14,687 bases of DNA from JAZDMK01 sp043800975 (GTDB lineage: Bacteria; Bacteroidota; Bacteroidia; Bacteroidales; JAHJDW01): assembly GCA_043800975.1 (NCBI GenBank), contig JAZDMK010000147.1, positions 1 through 14,687 on the forward strand. The letters run 5' to 3'. Below the pieces are notes generated by a model that saw only the letters and a list, made by a program, of their open reading frames with translations, was not told where the DNA came from and ran no database searches. This document shows positions 1 through 6,363 of the stretch, in pieces; the first letter of the stretch is position 1, and the number at the start of each line of letters is the position of its first letter. The position numbers were made by a program, and so were the translations under genes.

Positions 1-2130
1 TTTTAATTCTTCACGAATTTGCTCTTCTGCTGCAATGGCCGTAATAGCTTCAATACGTCGAACTCCAGCTGCAATAGCGCTTTCAGAAACGATTTTAAAT
101 AATCCGATCTGACCTGTATGCTCTACATGCGTTCCTCCGCAAAGCTCAATTGAATATTCCGGATCAAAAGAAATGACTCGTACACTGTCTCCATATTTTT
201 CACCAAACAGCGCCATCGCTCCCATGTCTACAGCCTGCTCCATACTTACAGAACGTTGTTCTCCGCAACGAATATTTTTGCGGATTTTCTCATTCACCAT
301 GCGCTCTACCTTTTCGATTTCTTCATCCGTTAGTTTTGCAAAATGAGAAAAATCGAAACGCAAACGTTCCGGATCTACACGCGAACCTTTCTGTTCAACA
401 TGTGTTCCCAAAACCTTGCGCAATGCAGCATGCAACAGATGGGTTGCACTGTGGTTGTTCATCGTTAACACATGCTTTTTTTCATCCACTTTCGCAGTAA
501 CTGCTTCACTAATGTCTTTCGGAAGACGGTTTGCTATGTGAATGATCAAGTTATTTTCTTTGAGCGTATCAATGATTTCAATTTTTTCATCCCTTGAAAA
601 AAGCCAGCCCTGATCGCCAACCTGTCCTCCAGACTCAGCATAGAAAGGTGTTTGCGCAAGTACTATTTGATACTGTTCTTTGCTTTTTGTTTTCACTTTT
701 CGGAAACGTACAATTTCAGTTCCGCATTCTTTCAAATCGTATCCTAAAAATTCAGTATTCACATCCTTCTTCAGTTCAATCCAGTCTTCGGTTTCCACTG
801 CTGCTGCCTGACGCGAACGATCTTTCTGCTTTTTCATTTCTGTATCAAACCCATCCATATCCACTTCCAGATTTTTCTCACGCGCCATCAGTTGCGTTAA
901 ATCAACCGGAAAACCATATGTATCGAACAATTCAAATGCGAAAGCACCTTCAATAATTTTATTTTTATTAGTTGAAATGTATTGTTCGAACCGCTGAATA
1001 CCGGTTGAAAGCGTACGCAGGAACGATTGCTCTTCTTCCAGAATCACTTTATCAATCAATTCCATTTGTGAACGAAGTTCGGGAAATTGATCTCCCAGCT
1101 GTTCTTCCAGCGGACCCGTTAGTTTATGTAAAAAAGGTTCACGGAATTCGAGGAAGGTATATCCATATCGCACGGCTCTTCTCAGGATCCTGCGTATCAC
1201 ATAACCCGCTTTGTTGTTCGATGGTAACTGCCCGTCAGCTATAGCGAATGCAATGGCGCGAATATGATCAGCCACAACACGCATTGCAATATCCGCTACT
1301 TTTTCCTGTCCATATGTTTTTCCACACAAGCCTGCAATAAAGCCTATCAGTGGTTGGAACACATCAGTATCGTAATTGGATTTCTTTTTTTGAATAGCCA
1401 TACACAGGCGTTCGAAGCCCATTCCAGTATCTACATGTTTGTTGGGAAGCGCATGCAGGCTGCTGTCTGCAAGACGATTGTACTGGATGAAAACAAGATT
1501 CCAAATTTCTACAACGAGCGGATGACCTGTATTTACCAATTCTTTTCCTGATATTTTTTTTCTGTCTTCTTCATCACGCAGATCGATATGAATTTCACTG
1601 CAGGGACCACAGGGACCGGTATCACCCATTTCCCAGAAATTATCTTTTTTGGAACCATCGATAATACGATCAGCAGCGATTACGCTTTTCCAATATCCAC
1701 GTGCTTCCTCATCGGCTTGCAGATTTTCTTTTTCATCACCACCAAAAACAGTAACATAAATAAGGTTCTTATCAAGCTTATATACTTCCGTCAGCAATTC
1801 CCAACTCCATTCGATGGCTTCTTTTTTAAAATAATCACCAAACGACCAGTTACCCAGCATTTCAAACATAGTGTGGTGATAGGTATCGTGCCCTACTTCT
1901 TCCAGATCGTTGTGCTTGCCTGATACACGCAGGCATTTTTGTGAATCGGCAATGCGCGGGTGCTTCACAGCAGCATTTCCAAGAAACAAATCTTTGAACT
2001 GATTCATACCAGCATTGGTGAACATCAGCGTGGGATCGTTCTTGATCACCATGGGTGCTGAAGGAACTATATGATGTTGCTTTGAATTAAAAAATTCGAG
2101 AAAAATCCGGCGTATTTCATTCGCGTTCAT
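1..2130 (-). CDS. alaS: Alanine--tRNA ligase, 3' end missing (runs off left edge)
   Basis: This cytoplasmic class II enzyme charges tRNA-Ala with alanine and edits mischarged Ser/Gly. The frame is open for 710 codons from the ATG at 2130 to the window edge. Family members are about 870-880 residues, so roughly the last 165 (most of the C-Ala domain) lie outside. Landmarks seen in translation: N-terminal FTNAGMNQFKD (about residues 37-47), GDTGPCGPCSEIH in the aminoacylation core (about 165-178), RRILRRAVRYG in the tRNA-recognition region, the editing-domain zinc motif HSATHLLHAAL (about 560), and CGGTHVEHTG (about 667), which supplies the other Cys/His ligands. The zinc-site spacing matches the E. 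coli enzyme as I remember it. The start is the first ATG; it leads straight into the usual MNANEIRR-type N-terminus. It is divergent from the M23 peptidase gene across a 160-base spacer. The identification is secure. Confidence 0.98.
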   Translation of the reverse strand, partial: MNANEIRRIFLEFFNSKQHHIVPSAPMVIKNDPTLMFTNAGMNQFKDLFLGNAAVKHPRIADSQKCLRVSGKHNDLEEVGHDTYHHTMFEMLGNWSFGDYFKKEAIEWSWELLTEVYKLDKNLIYVTVFGGDEKENLQADEEARGYWKSVIAADRIIDGSKKDNFWEMGDTGPCGPCSEIHIDLRDEEDRKKISGKELVNTGHPLVVEIWNLVFIQYNRLADSSLHALPNKHVDTGMGFERLCMAIQKKKSNYDTDVFQPLIGFIAGLCGKTYGQEKVADIAMRVVADHIRAIAFAIADGQLPSNNKAGYVIRRILRRAVRYGYTFLEFREPFLHKLTGPLEEQLGDQFPELRSQMELIDKVILEEEQSFLRTLSTGIQRFEQYISTNKNKIIEGAFAFELFDTYGFPVDLTQLMAREKNLEVDMDGFDTEMKKQKDRSRQAAAVETEDWIELKKDVNTEFLGYDLKECGTEIVRFRKVKTKSKEQYQIVLAQTPFYAESGGQVGDQGWLFSRDEKIEIIDTLKENNLIIHIANRLPKDISEAVTAKVDEKKHVLTMNNHSATHLLHAALRKVLGTHVEQKGSRVDPERLRFDFSHFAKLTDEEIEKVERMVNEKIRKNIRCGEQRSVSMEQAVDMGAMALFGEKYGDSVRVISFDPEYSIELCGGTHVEHTGQIGLFKIVSESAIAAGVRRIEAITAIAAEEQIREELK

Positions 2131-2187
2131 AAGTACAAATTGTTTATCAATCGTTAAAATATCTTAAACCTGTCTAAATTGTGGTGG

Positions 2188-2195
2188 CAAATTTA
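2188..2195 (-). promoter_or_regulatory. Candidate alaS -7 promoter box
   Basis: On the minus strand this reads TAAATTTG, an exact match to the Bacteroidota -7 consensus TAnnTTTG. It would start transcription near 2182 and leave a leader of about 50 bases before the alaS ATG. I see no good -33 TTG at the expected 19-20 base spacing, which lowers confidence. It lies only 11 bases from a plus-strand box of the same type, so the two divergent promoters would compete or be co-regulated. Confidence 0.5.
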
Positions 2196-2206
2196 GCCCA
2201 ATTTCT

Positions 2207-2214
2207 TAGTTTTG
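2207..2214 (+). promoter_or_regulatory. Candidate -7 promoter box for the M23 peptidase/CapA-like pair
   Basis: TAGTTTTG matches TAnnTTTG exactly. The nearest upstream TTG (2179-2181) gives a 25-base spacer, longer than the usual 19-20, so the -33 half is weak. Transcription from here would leave a leader of about 70 bases before the ATG at 2291. It is back-to-back with the alaS box at 2188-2195. Confidence 0.42.
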
Positions 2215-2290
2215 CATAAAACAGATTCTCATTTACCGCAATTTCTGTAAACCTTTTTGCTGAAAAACGGTATAACACTGTTTACTTTTT

Positions 2291-3259
2291 ATGCCAAAGA
2301 CAAGATTTCACTTCGACCCGCATTCGCTCACCTTCAAGCAGGTAACGATTTCAGTGAAGCAAAAGCTGCTGAAAGTTGTCTCTTTGCTCGGAACCGGGCT
2401 TGCCTTTTCTGCGGTGACTCTTGTTATTCTTTACAATGTTGTTGACTCCCCTAAGGAAAAAAGTCTGAAACGTGAAATCGCGCAATACGAATTTCAGCTG
2501 AAGTTGATGAACGATCGCATGAAACAGTTGGATGTGGTTCTTACGGATTTGCAGAAACGCGATGATGACATTTACCGTGTTGTTTTTGAAGCGGAACCGG
2601 TTCCTGCTTCTATGCGCAACGCTGGTTATGGAGGCGTAAATAAATATGCCAAACTGGAAGGTTTTTCCAGTTCCGATTTACTTATTGAAGCCATGAAAAA
2701 CATGGACCGCATGGCGCGTAGAATGTATGTACAGTCTAAATCCTACGACGCAGTGTATGAAATGGCCAAGAATAAATCGAAGATGCTAACCTGCATACCT
2801 GCCATTGTTCCTGTTCCCAACGGCGCTCGGAACATTGCATCAGGCTTTGGATACAGAATACACCCCGTTTATAAAACCTTGCGCATGCATACCGGTATCG
2901 ATTTCATGTCGCCTCGTGGCGCAAAAGTATATGCTACAGGAGATGGCGTAGTAGAAAGTGCATCCTGGGAAGGCGGCTATGGAAACTGCGTAATAATCAA
3001 TCACGGTTATGGCTACAAAACAATGTATGCACATCTTAGTGCATTCAAATCGAAAACAGGACAAAAAGTAACGCGCGGTGAAGTGGTTGGATACGTAGGG
3101 AGTACAGGGCTTTCTGTTGCACCTCACTTGCATTATGAAGTTTTGAAAAGCAACAAGCGTATCAACCCTGTTAATTTCTTCAGCAACGATCTTACGCCCG
3201 CTGAGTACCAGCAGGTGATTGAAGCCGCTTCGAAAGTGACACAGTCGATGTCATTATAA
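2291..3259 (+). CDS. Membrane-anchored M23 family (LytM-type) peptidoglycan endopeptidase
   Basis: 322 residues. The order is a short basic cytoplasmic tail (1-24), one membrane segment (about 25-50, LLKVVSLLGTGLAFSAVTLV and beyond), a charged coiled-coil stretch (about 54-95), a linker, and a C-terminal LytM/M23 domain (about 178-297). The zinc and catalytic residues are all present: H200 and D204 (HTGID), H248 (MYAHLS) and the HLH pair H279/H281. It should therefore be an active metallo-endopeptidase cutting peptide cross-links in the periplasm, rather than a degenerate NlpD/EnvC-type activator. The architecture (anchor, coiled coil, M23) resembles division- or elongation-linked peptidases. 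The CapA-like gene follows after 11 bases, so the two are probably co-transcribed. The start at 2291 gives a sensible N-in signal anchor. No Shine-Dalgarno is visible. Confidence 0.93.
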   Translation: MPKTRFHFDPHSLTFKQVTISVKQKLLKVVSLLGTGLAFSAVTLVILYNVVDSPKEKSLKREIAQYEFQLKLMNDRMKQLDVVLTDLQKRDDDIYRVVFEAEPVPASMRNAGYGGVNKYAKLEGFSSSDLLIEAMKNMDRMARRMYVQSKSYDAVYEMAKNKSKMLTCIPAIVPVPNGARNIASGFGYRIHPVYKTLRMHTGIDFMSPRGAKVYATGDGVVESASWEGGYGNCVIINHGYGYKTMYAHLSAFKSKTGQKVTRGEVVGYVGSTGLSVAPHLHYEVLKSNKRINPVNFFSNDLTPAEYQQVIEAASKVTQSMSL

Positions 3260-3270
3260 TAATTTAACGC

Positions 3271-4359
3271 ATGCCTTCCCTCTTTAAAACATTATTGATC
3301 ATTCTTTCGATAATTATTTTTTCGATAAAATCATTTTCACAGCAATCTATTGTCAAAGGCAGCGTTGGCCAATTGTCAAAGATAAATCAAGATACTATTA
3401 CCATCATCGGCGTCGGAGATATGATGCTCGGAACACAGTATCCCGACAAATCGTATTTATCACCGGATGACGGTGAATCATTGTTATCGCCCGTATACTC
3501 CATACTTCGTGATGCAGATGTCACTTTCGGGAATTTGGAAGGTGGTTTTCTGAACGCGAAAGGAACACCAAAAAAATGTAAAGATTCAACAGTCTGCTAT
3601 GCATTCCGCATGCCTGAACATTATGTAAAACACTTTACTGCTGCCGGATTTGATGCATTAAGCATTGCCAACAACCATGTGGGTGACTTTGGTGAAGCCG
3701 GTCGCAAACGCACGGCTCAAATACTGGATAGTGTAAAAATAAATTACACAGGACAGATCACATGCCCGTTTGATACATTCACCGTGAATGGAACTAAATT
3801 CGGGTTCTGCTCATTTTCTCCCAATAATAATACACTGCAAATAACCGACAGTATTGGTGCAGCAGCATTGGTAAAAAAACTGGACAACTGGTGTGATATT
3901 GTTATTGTTTCTTTTCATGGCGGTGCAGAAGGCGCATCACGACGCAACGTTCCGAAGAAACATGAAATGTTTTACGGTGAAGATCGTGGCGACGTACACA
4001 TGTTTGCACATTGCGTAATTGATGCCGGTGCGGATGTGGTGTTCGGCCATGGACCGCACGTGACTAGGGCTGTGGAGATTTACAAAAATCGTTTTATTGC
4101 TTATAGCCTTGGGAATTTCTGTACGTATGGCATGTTTAATTTAAAAGGAATCAGTGGTGTTGCGCCTTTAATTAAAGTGTATACAACAAAAAAAGGTGAA
4201 TTTCTTTTTGCAAAAATCATTTCCACAAAACAAATTGGAAAAGGTGGGACTGTTTTAGATCCTGAAAACAAAGCCTACAACGAAGTAATGACCCTGACAA
4301 AACAGGATTTTCCAAACAATAATATTAAATGGGGCGCTGACGGAGTAATTACAAAATAA
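3271..4359 (+). CDS. CapA/PGA_cap-family metallophosphatase-fold protein, secreted
   Basis: 362 residues. A hydrophobic signal peptide (about 1-23, cleavage near SFSQQ) is followed by a single PGA_cap domain. The hallmark blocks are in order: GVGDMMLG (47-54), GNLEG (87-91), NNHVGDFG (134-141), SFHGGAEG (214-221), GHGPHV (259-264) and YSLGNF (278-283). The Asp/Asn/His residues in these blocks are the expected metal ligands of the calcineurin-like fold. The best-known member, CapA/PgsA, takes part in poly-gamma-glutamate capsule synthesis or export. No capB, capC or capD partner is visible here, so a capsule role cannot be claimed; a general envelope phosphoesterase is equally possible. It lies 11 bases after the M23 gene and is likely in the same transcript. 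Its last 11 bases overlap the end of the convergent NlpC/P60 gene, and a hairpin terminator follows the stop. Confidence 0.9.
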   Translation: MPSLFKTLLIILSIIIFSIKSFSQQSIVKGSVGQLSKINQDTITIIGVGDMMLGTQYPDKSYLSPDDGESLLSPVYSILRDADVTFGNLEGGFLNAKGTPKKCKDSTVCYAFRMPEHYVKHFTAAGFDALSIANNHVGDFGEAGRKRTAQILDSVKINYTGQITCPFDTFTVNGTKFGFCSFSPNNNTLQITDSIGAAALVKKLDNWCDIVIVSFHGGAEGASRRNVPKKHEMFYGEDRGDVHMFAHCVIDAGADVVFGHGPHVTRAVEIYKNRFIAYSLGNFCTYGMFNLKGISGVAPLIKVYTTKKGEFLFAKIISTKQIGKGGTVLDPENKAYNEVMTLTKQDFPNNNIKWGADGVITK

Positions 4360-4900
4360 GGCGTTTCGCCATGACGAAACGTTTTTTGTAATAATCAATG
4401 TTATCGTATTTATCGATCAGCACTTTGTGGCGCCAGGTTGATGCATGAATCATCACGATGCCATCCTTATCATTTTTTATAACCAGAGAAACATGTCCAA
4501 CACCGCCACCAGAGCTTCCTTTGAAGAACATCAGGTCGCCGGGTTGAATCTGATCCATGGCAATTTTTTTACCAACATGTGCCTGAGCAGGCGCTGAACG
4601 CGGAAGTGTAAAACCAAATTTACGGTATACAAAACTCACAAAGCCGGCGCAGTCAAAACCACGCTCACTGGAACCGCCATAATGGTATGGTTTACCAAGA
4701 TATCTTTGTGCATAGCTGACAATGCTGTCAACCAGTGTTACTTTTTCTAACGAATCTTTTACCTTGTCACTAACTTTGAAATTGTGTGAACCTGACGGAT
4801 CTTCTTTGATCCCAAACCGGTTCCCGGATGCCGGGAGGCCGAAAAATGTCAGAATTCCAAACGCCGCTACCAACAAAATTTTAATAATTGTCTTTCTCAT
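4349..4900 (-). CDS. NlpC/P60 (C40) family cell-wall cysteine peptidase
   Basis: 183 residues with an N-terminal signal peptide or signal anchor (about 1-24, MRKTIIKILLVAAFGILTFF), a short linker, and one NlpC/P60 domain (about 55-180). The catalytic set is intact: C84 in GFDCAGF, H136 in GHVSLV, and H152 in MIHAST as the third polar residue. Such enzymes cut the gamma-D-Glu-diamino acid bond of peptidoglycan stem peptides. Many relatives have DCSGF; here the residue after Cys is Ala, a mild variation that should not abolish activity. The next in-frame Met is far inside the domain (residue 115), so the start at 4900 is the only plausible one. A strong Bacteroidota promoter lies immediately upstream, leaving almost no leader. 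It is convergent with the CapA-like gene (11-base overlap) and otherwise alone. Confidence 0.93.
   Translation of the reverse strand: MRKTIIKILLVAAFGILTFFGLPASGNRFGIKEDPSGSHNFKVSDKVKDSLEKVTLVDSIVSYAQRYLGKPYHYGGSSERGFDCAGFVSFVYRKFGFTLPRSAPAQAHVGKKIAMDQIQPGDLMFFKGSSGGGVGHVSLVIKNDKDGIVMIHASTWRHKVLIDKYDNIDYYKKRFVMAKRLIL
4362..4387 (+). terminator. Intrinsic terminator of the M23/CapA-like transcript
   Basis: A perfect 7-bp stem CGTTTCG (4362-4368) / CGAAACG (4375-4381) with a 6-base loop is followed at once by six T (4382-4387). It begins two bases after the CapA-like stop codon (4357-4359). It lies wholly inside the 3' coding end of the opposite-strand NlpC/P60 gene, so those codons are also under RNA-structure constraint. 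On the minus strand the hairpin is followed by CC and a broken T tract and precedes that gene's stop, so it is probably not a terminator in that direction. Confidence 0.8.
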
Positions 4901-4907
4901 CGGACGG

Positions 4908-4938
4908 CAAAGGTAACAGAATTTTCCAAAGGGGCAAA
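4908..4938 (-). promoter_or_regulatory. Bacteroidota-type promoter of the NlpC/P60 gene
   Basis: Read on the minus strand: -33 TTTG (4938-4935), a 19-base spacer, then -7 TACCTTTG (4915-4908). This is a full match to TTTG-N19-TAnnTTTG. Only seven bases separate the -7 box from the ATG at 4900, so the message should have a leader of zero to a few bases. Confidence 0.75.
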
Positions 4939-5071
4939 AGTCAAGTGCTTGTTTAACAATTTTTAAGATGTGTTTTGCGATAGAAAATCAAATTCATGCA
5001 TATTAAATATCTGTTTCTTACAATAAAAAATGTAATAAATGAAAAGGAAGAATGTCCTTGTAGTTGAAGTC

Positions 5072-5086
5072 TATTGTTACACAATA
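5072..5086. repeat. Short perfect inverted repeat upstream of the glycosyltransferase promoter
   Basis: TATTGT (5072-5077), a 3-base spacer, then ACAATA (5081-5086). It is centred about 45 bases before the predicted start of transcription, a place where an operator could sit. It has no T tract, so it is not an obvious terminator. In AT-rich DNA it may also be chance. Confidence 0.35.
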
Positions 5087-5117
5087 ATTTTCGTGATAAA
5101 AAATATCTCAAAGCTTC

Positions 5118-5125
5118 TATCTTTG
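5118..5125 (+). promoter_or_regulatory. Candidate -7 box of the glycosyltransferase gene
   Basis: TATCTTTG matches TAnnTTTG exactly and sits 22 bases before the ATG at 5148. No clear -33 TTG occurs at 19-20 bases; the nearest similar triplets are at 22-24. The same octamer recurs as the -7 box of the porin gene (6344-6351). Confidence 0.55.
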
Positions 5126-5147
5126 TAAAAATTTTCATTAAAGAATT

Positions 5148-6059
5148 ATGAGCATCAGCGCATTTTCAATGGTTAAAAACGCAGATAAACTGTACTATCC
5201 TGTGAAGGAAACCATTCTGTCGGTTCTTCCGATTGTGGATGAATTCATCATTGCACTTGGCAATTGTGATGCTGATGATAAAACACGCGAACAAATTCTT
5301 TCCATACAGTCACCCAAAGTCAAAATTTTTGATCGCGTATGGTCGGAGAAGGATTTTGTGGATGGACGTGTGTTTGCGAAAGAAACCACTTTTGCTTTAA
5401 ATCAATGCTCTGGCGACTGGTGCATCTATCTACAGGCGGATGAGGTGATTCACGAAAAGGATCATGAAGAAATTGTAAAGATGTGCAACGAACATCAGAA
5501 CAATCCGGAAGTAGATGGCTTTCTTTTTAAATATTATCACTTCTGGGGCGACTTTGATCATTACCTTCCTTTTCATGGATGGTATAAAAATGAAATACGG
5601 ATTGTGCGTAATCATAAAAATATTTTTTCGTGGAAAGACGCACAATCGTTCCGAAAAGATAAGGATGAAAAACTGAATGTGCTTCCGCTGAATGCACGGA
5701 TTTATCATTACGGATGGGTGAGGCCACCCGAACGCATGCAGACCAAACGCAAGGAACAACATTCGATGCATCATGGAAAAGCAGTAGCAGACGCAGACAC
5801 AGGATTACGCCCCGGTGATTTTGACTATGGCCCTTTGGGAAAAATTCCTTCATTTAAAGGTACGCATCCATCTGTAATGGATGACTTCAGAAAGAAGCTG
5901 AACTGGCAAAATCAATTAAATTTCACAAAACACGGAAAAATTTCCAGACGAAAACACAAACACGAAAAATGGAAATACCGCCTGTTATCCTGCATTGAAA
6001 ACAAACTGAATGGTGGTAAAGATTTCTTTGGTTATAAAAACTGGAATCTTTTGAAATAA
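5148..6059 (+). CDS. Family 2 glycosyltransferase
   Basis: 303 residues, no signal peptide or membrane segment, so probably cytoplasmic and acting at the inner face of the membrane. The N-terminal half has a GT-A fold pattern: SISAFSMVKNAD start, VLPIVDEFIIALGNCDADDKT (about 26-46, the first nucleotide-sugar strand and acidic loop), and a DxD-equivalent LQADEVI (95-101). Beyond about residue 130 the sequence is rich in aromatic residues and His, including YYHFWGDFDHYLPFHGWY (129-146) and RIYHYGWVRPPERM (184-197). The C-terminus is very basic (SRRKHKHEKWKYR, about 266-278) and could contact membrane phospholipid. The donor and acceptor cannot be told from sequence. The gene stands alone, with its own promoter and no other glycan-synthesis gene beside it, so it may add one sugar to a surface glycan made elsewhere. 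Confidence 0.85.
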   Translation: MSISAFSMVKNADKLYYPVKETILSVLPIVDEFIIALGNCDADDKTREQILSIQSPKVKIFDRVWSEKDFVDGRVFAKETTFALNQCSGDWCIYLQADEVIHEKDHEEIVKMCNEHQNNPEVDGFLFKYYHFWGDFDHYLPFHGWYKNEIRIVRNHKNIFSWKDAQSFRKDKDEKLNVLPLNARIYHYGWVRPPERMQTKRKEQHSMHHGKAVADADTGLRPGDFDYGPLGKIPSFKGTHPSVMDDFRKKLNWQNQLNFTKHGKISRRKHKHEKWKYRLLSCIENKLNGGKDFFGYKNWNLLK

Positions 6060-6060
6060 A

Positions 6061-6088
6061 AGTTATTGGTTATTTGTTATCAGTTACA
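6061..6088. repeat. Degenerate 7-base tandem array, four units, core GTTA
   Basis: In exact 7-base register the units are AGTTATT, GGTTATT, TGTTATC and AGTTACA. GTTA is invariant at positions 2-5 of every unit. The array begins one base after the glycosyltransferase stop codon. It is too short per unit for a CRISPR and is not a coding repeat. Confidence 0.6.
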
Positions 6089-6280
6089 AAATTGTTCGTT
6101 TTTTTGGAAATCATCCGCCTGCAGATTTTAATAATTTTTAACCATAATTTCATTTATAAATCAGGTATCCTAATCTCAAAATCAATACTTGAAAATAAAC
6201 TTTACAAATTCCTTTGACATCCGGAATTCATTAACCAGCTTATAAAAGATATCTTTATCTTCTGGATATTTCTTCAAGCT

Positions 6281-6308
6281 TCGAACCCCGAACTTTGAAC
6301 TTTGTTAA
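6281..6308. repeat. Degenerate 7-base tandem array, GAAC/GAACTTT units
   Basis: Units in exact 7-base register are TCGAACC, CCGAACT, TTGAACT and TTGTTAA. GAAC is fixed at positions 3-6 of the first three units and decays in the fourth. It lies about 35 bases before the porin -7 box. The unit differs from the other two arrays in this window but the period is the same. Confidence 0.5.
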
Positions 6309-6343
6309 TCGGGCATCAAGCAACCGGCATCAGTCTTTTTTAC

Positions 6344-6351
6344 TATCTTTG
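6344..6351 (+). promoter_or_regulatory. Candidate -7 box of the porin operon
   Basis: TATCTTTG is an exact TAnnTTTG match, 12 bases before the ATG at 6364. It also settles the porin start: an in-frame ATG at 6295 lies upstream of this box and would not be on the message. No convincing -33 TTG is present 19-20 bases upstream. Confidence 0.6.
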
Positions 6352-6363
6352 CCATTCTGTTAT

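Larger units (their letters stand above)
6060..6363. other. 304-base non-coding gap between glycosyltransferase and porin genes
   Basis: I see no gene here. It holds a 7-base-period array directly after the glycosyltransferase stop (6061-6088), an AT-rich stretch without clear structure (about 6090-6240), a perfect 12-bp palindrome AAAGATATCTTT (6245-6256), a second 7-base-period array (6281-6308) and the porin promoter (6344-6351). No hairpin with a T tract was seen after the glycosyltransferase gene. Confidence 0.7.

Noticed and set aside
594..1923. Four plus-strand open frames across this stretch.
   Set aside because: They are antisense shadows of alaS, whose minus-strand frame is continuous and carries all the family motifs.
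3271..4359. Poly-gamma-glutamate capsule operon suggested by the CapA-type protein.
   Set aside because: No CapB ligase, CapC or CapD gene is adjacent; the neighbours are wall peptidases, so only the family can be named.
5044..5059. AAGGA/TCCTT hairpin.
   Set aside because: A 5-bp stem with no T tract and no link to a gene end; expected by chance in DNA of this length.
4953..5138. 61-codon minus-strand open frame in the gap before the glycosyltransferase gene.
   Set aside because: Composition is low-complexity Phe/Leu/Arg, it covers promoter elements of both neighbours, and no recognisable start context or motif is present.
6061..6308. Possible CRISPR or cognate repeats.
   Set aside because: Units are only 7 bases, have no spacers, and no cas-like gene is nearby.
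6295..6363. Longer N-terminus for the porin from an upstream in-frame ATG.
   Set aside because: It is upstream of the -7 box at 6344-6351, partly encoded by a repeat array, and would bury the signal peptide that begins at 6364.
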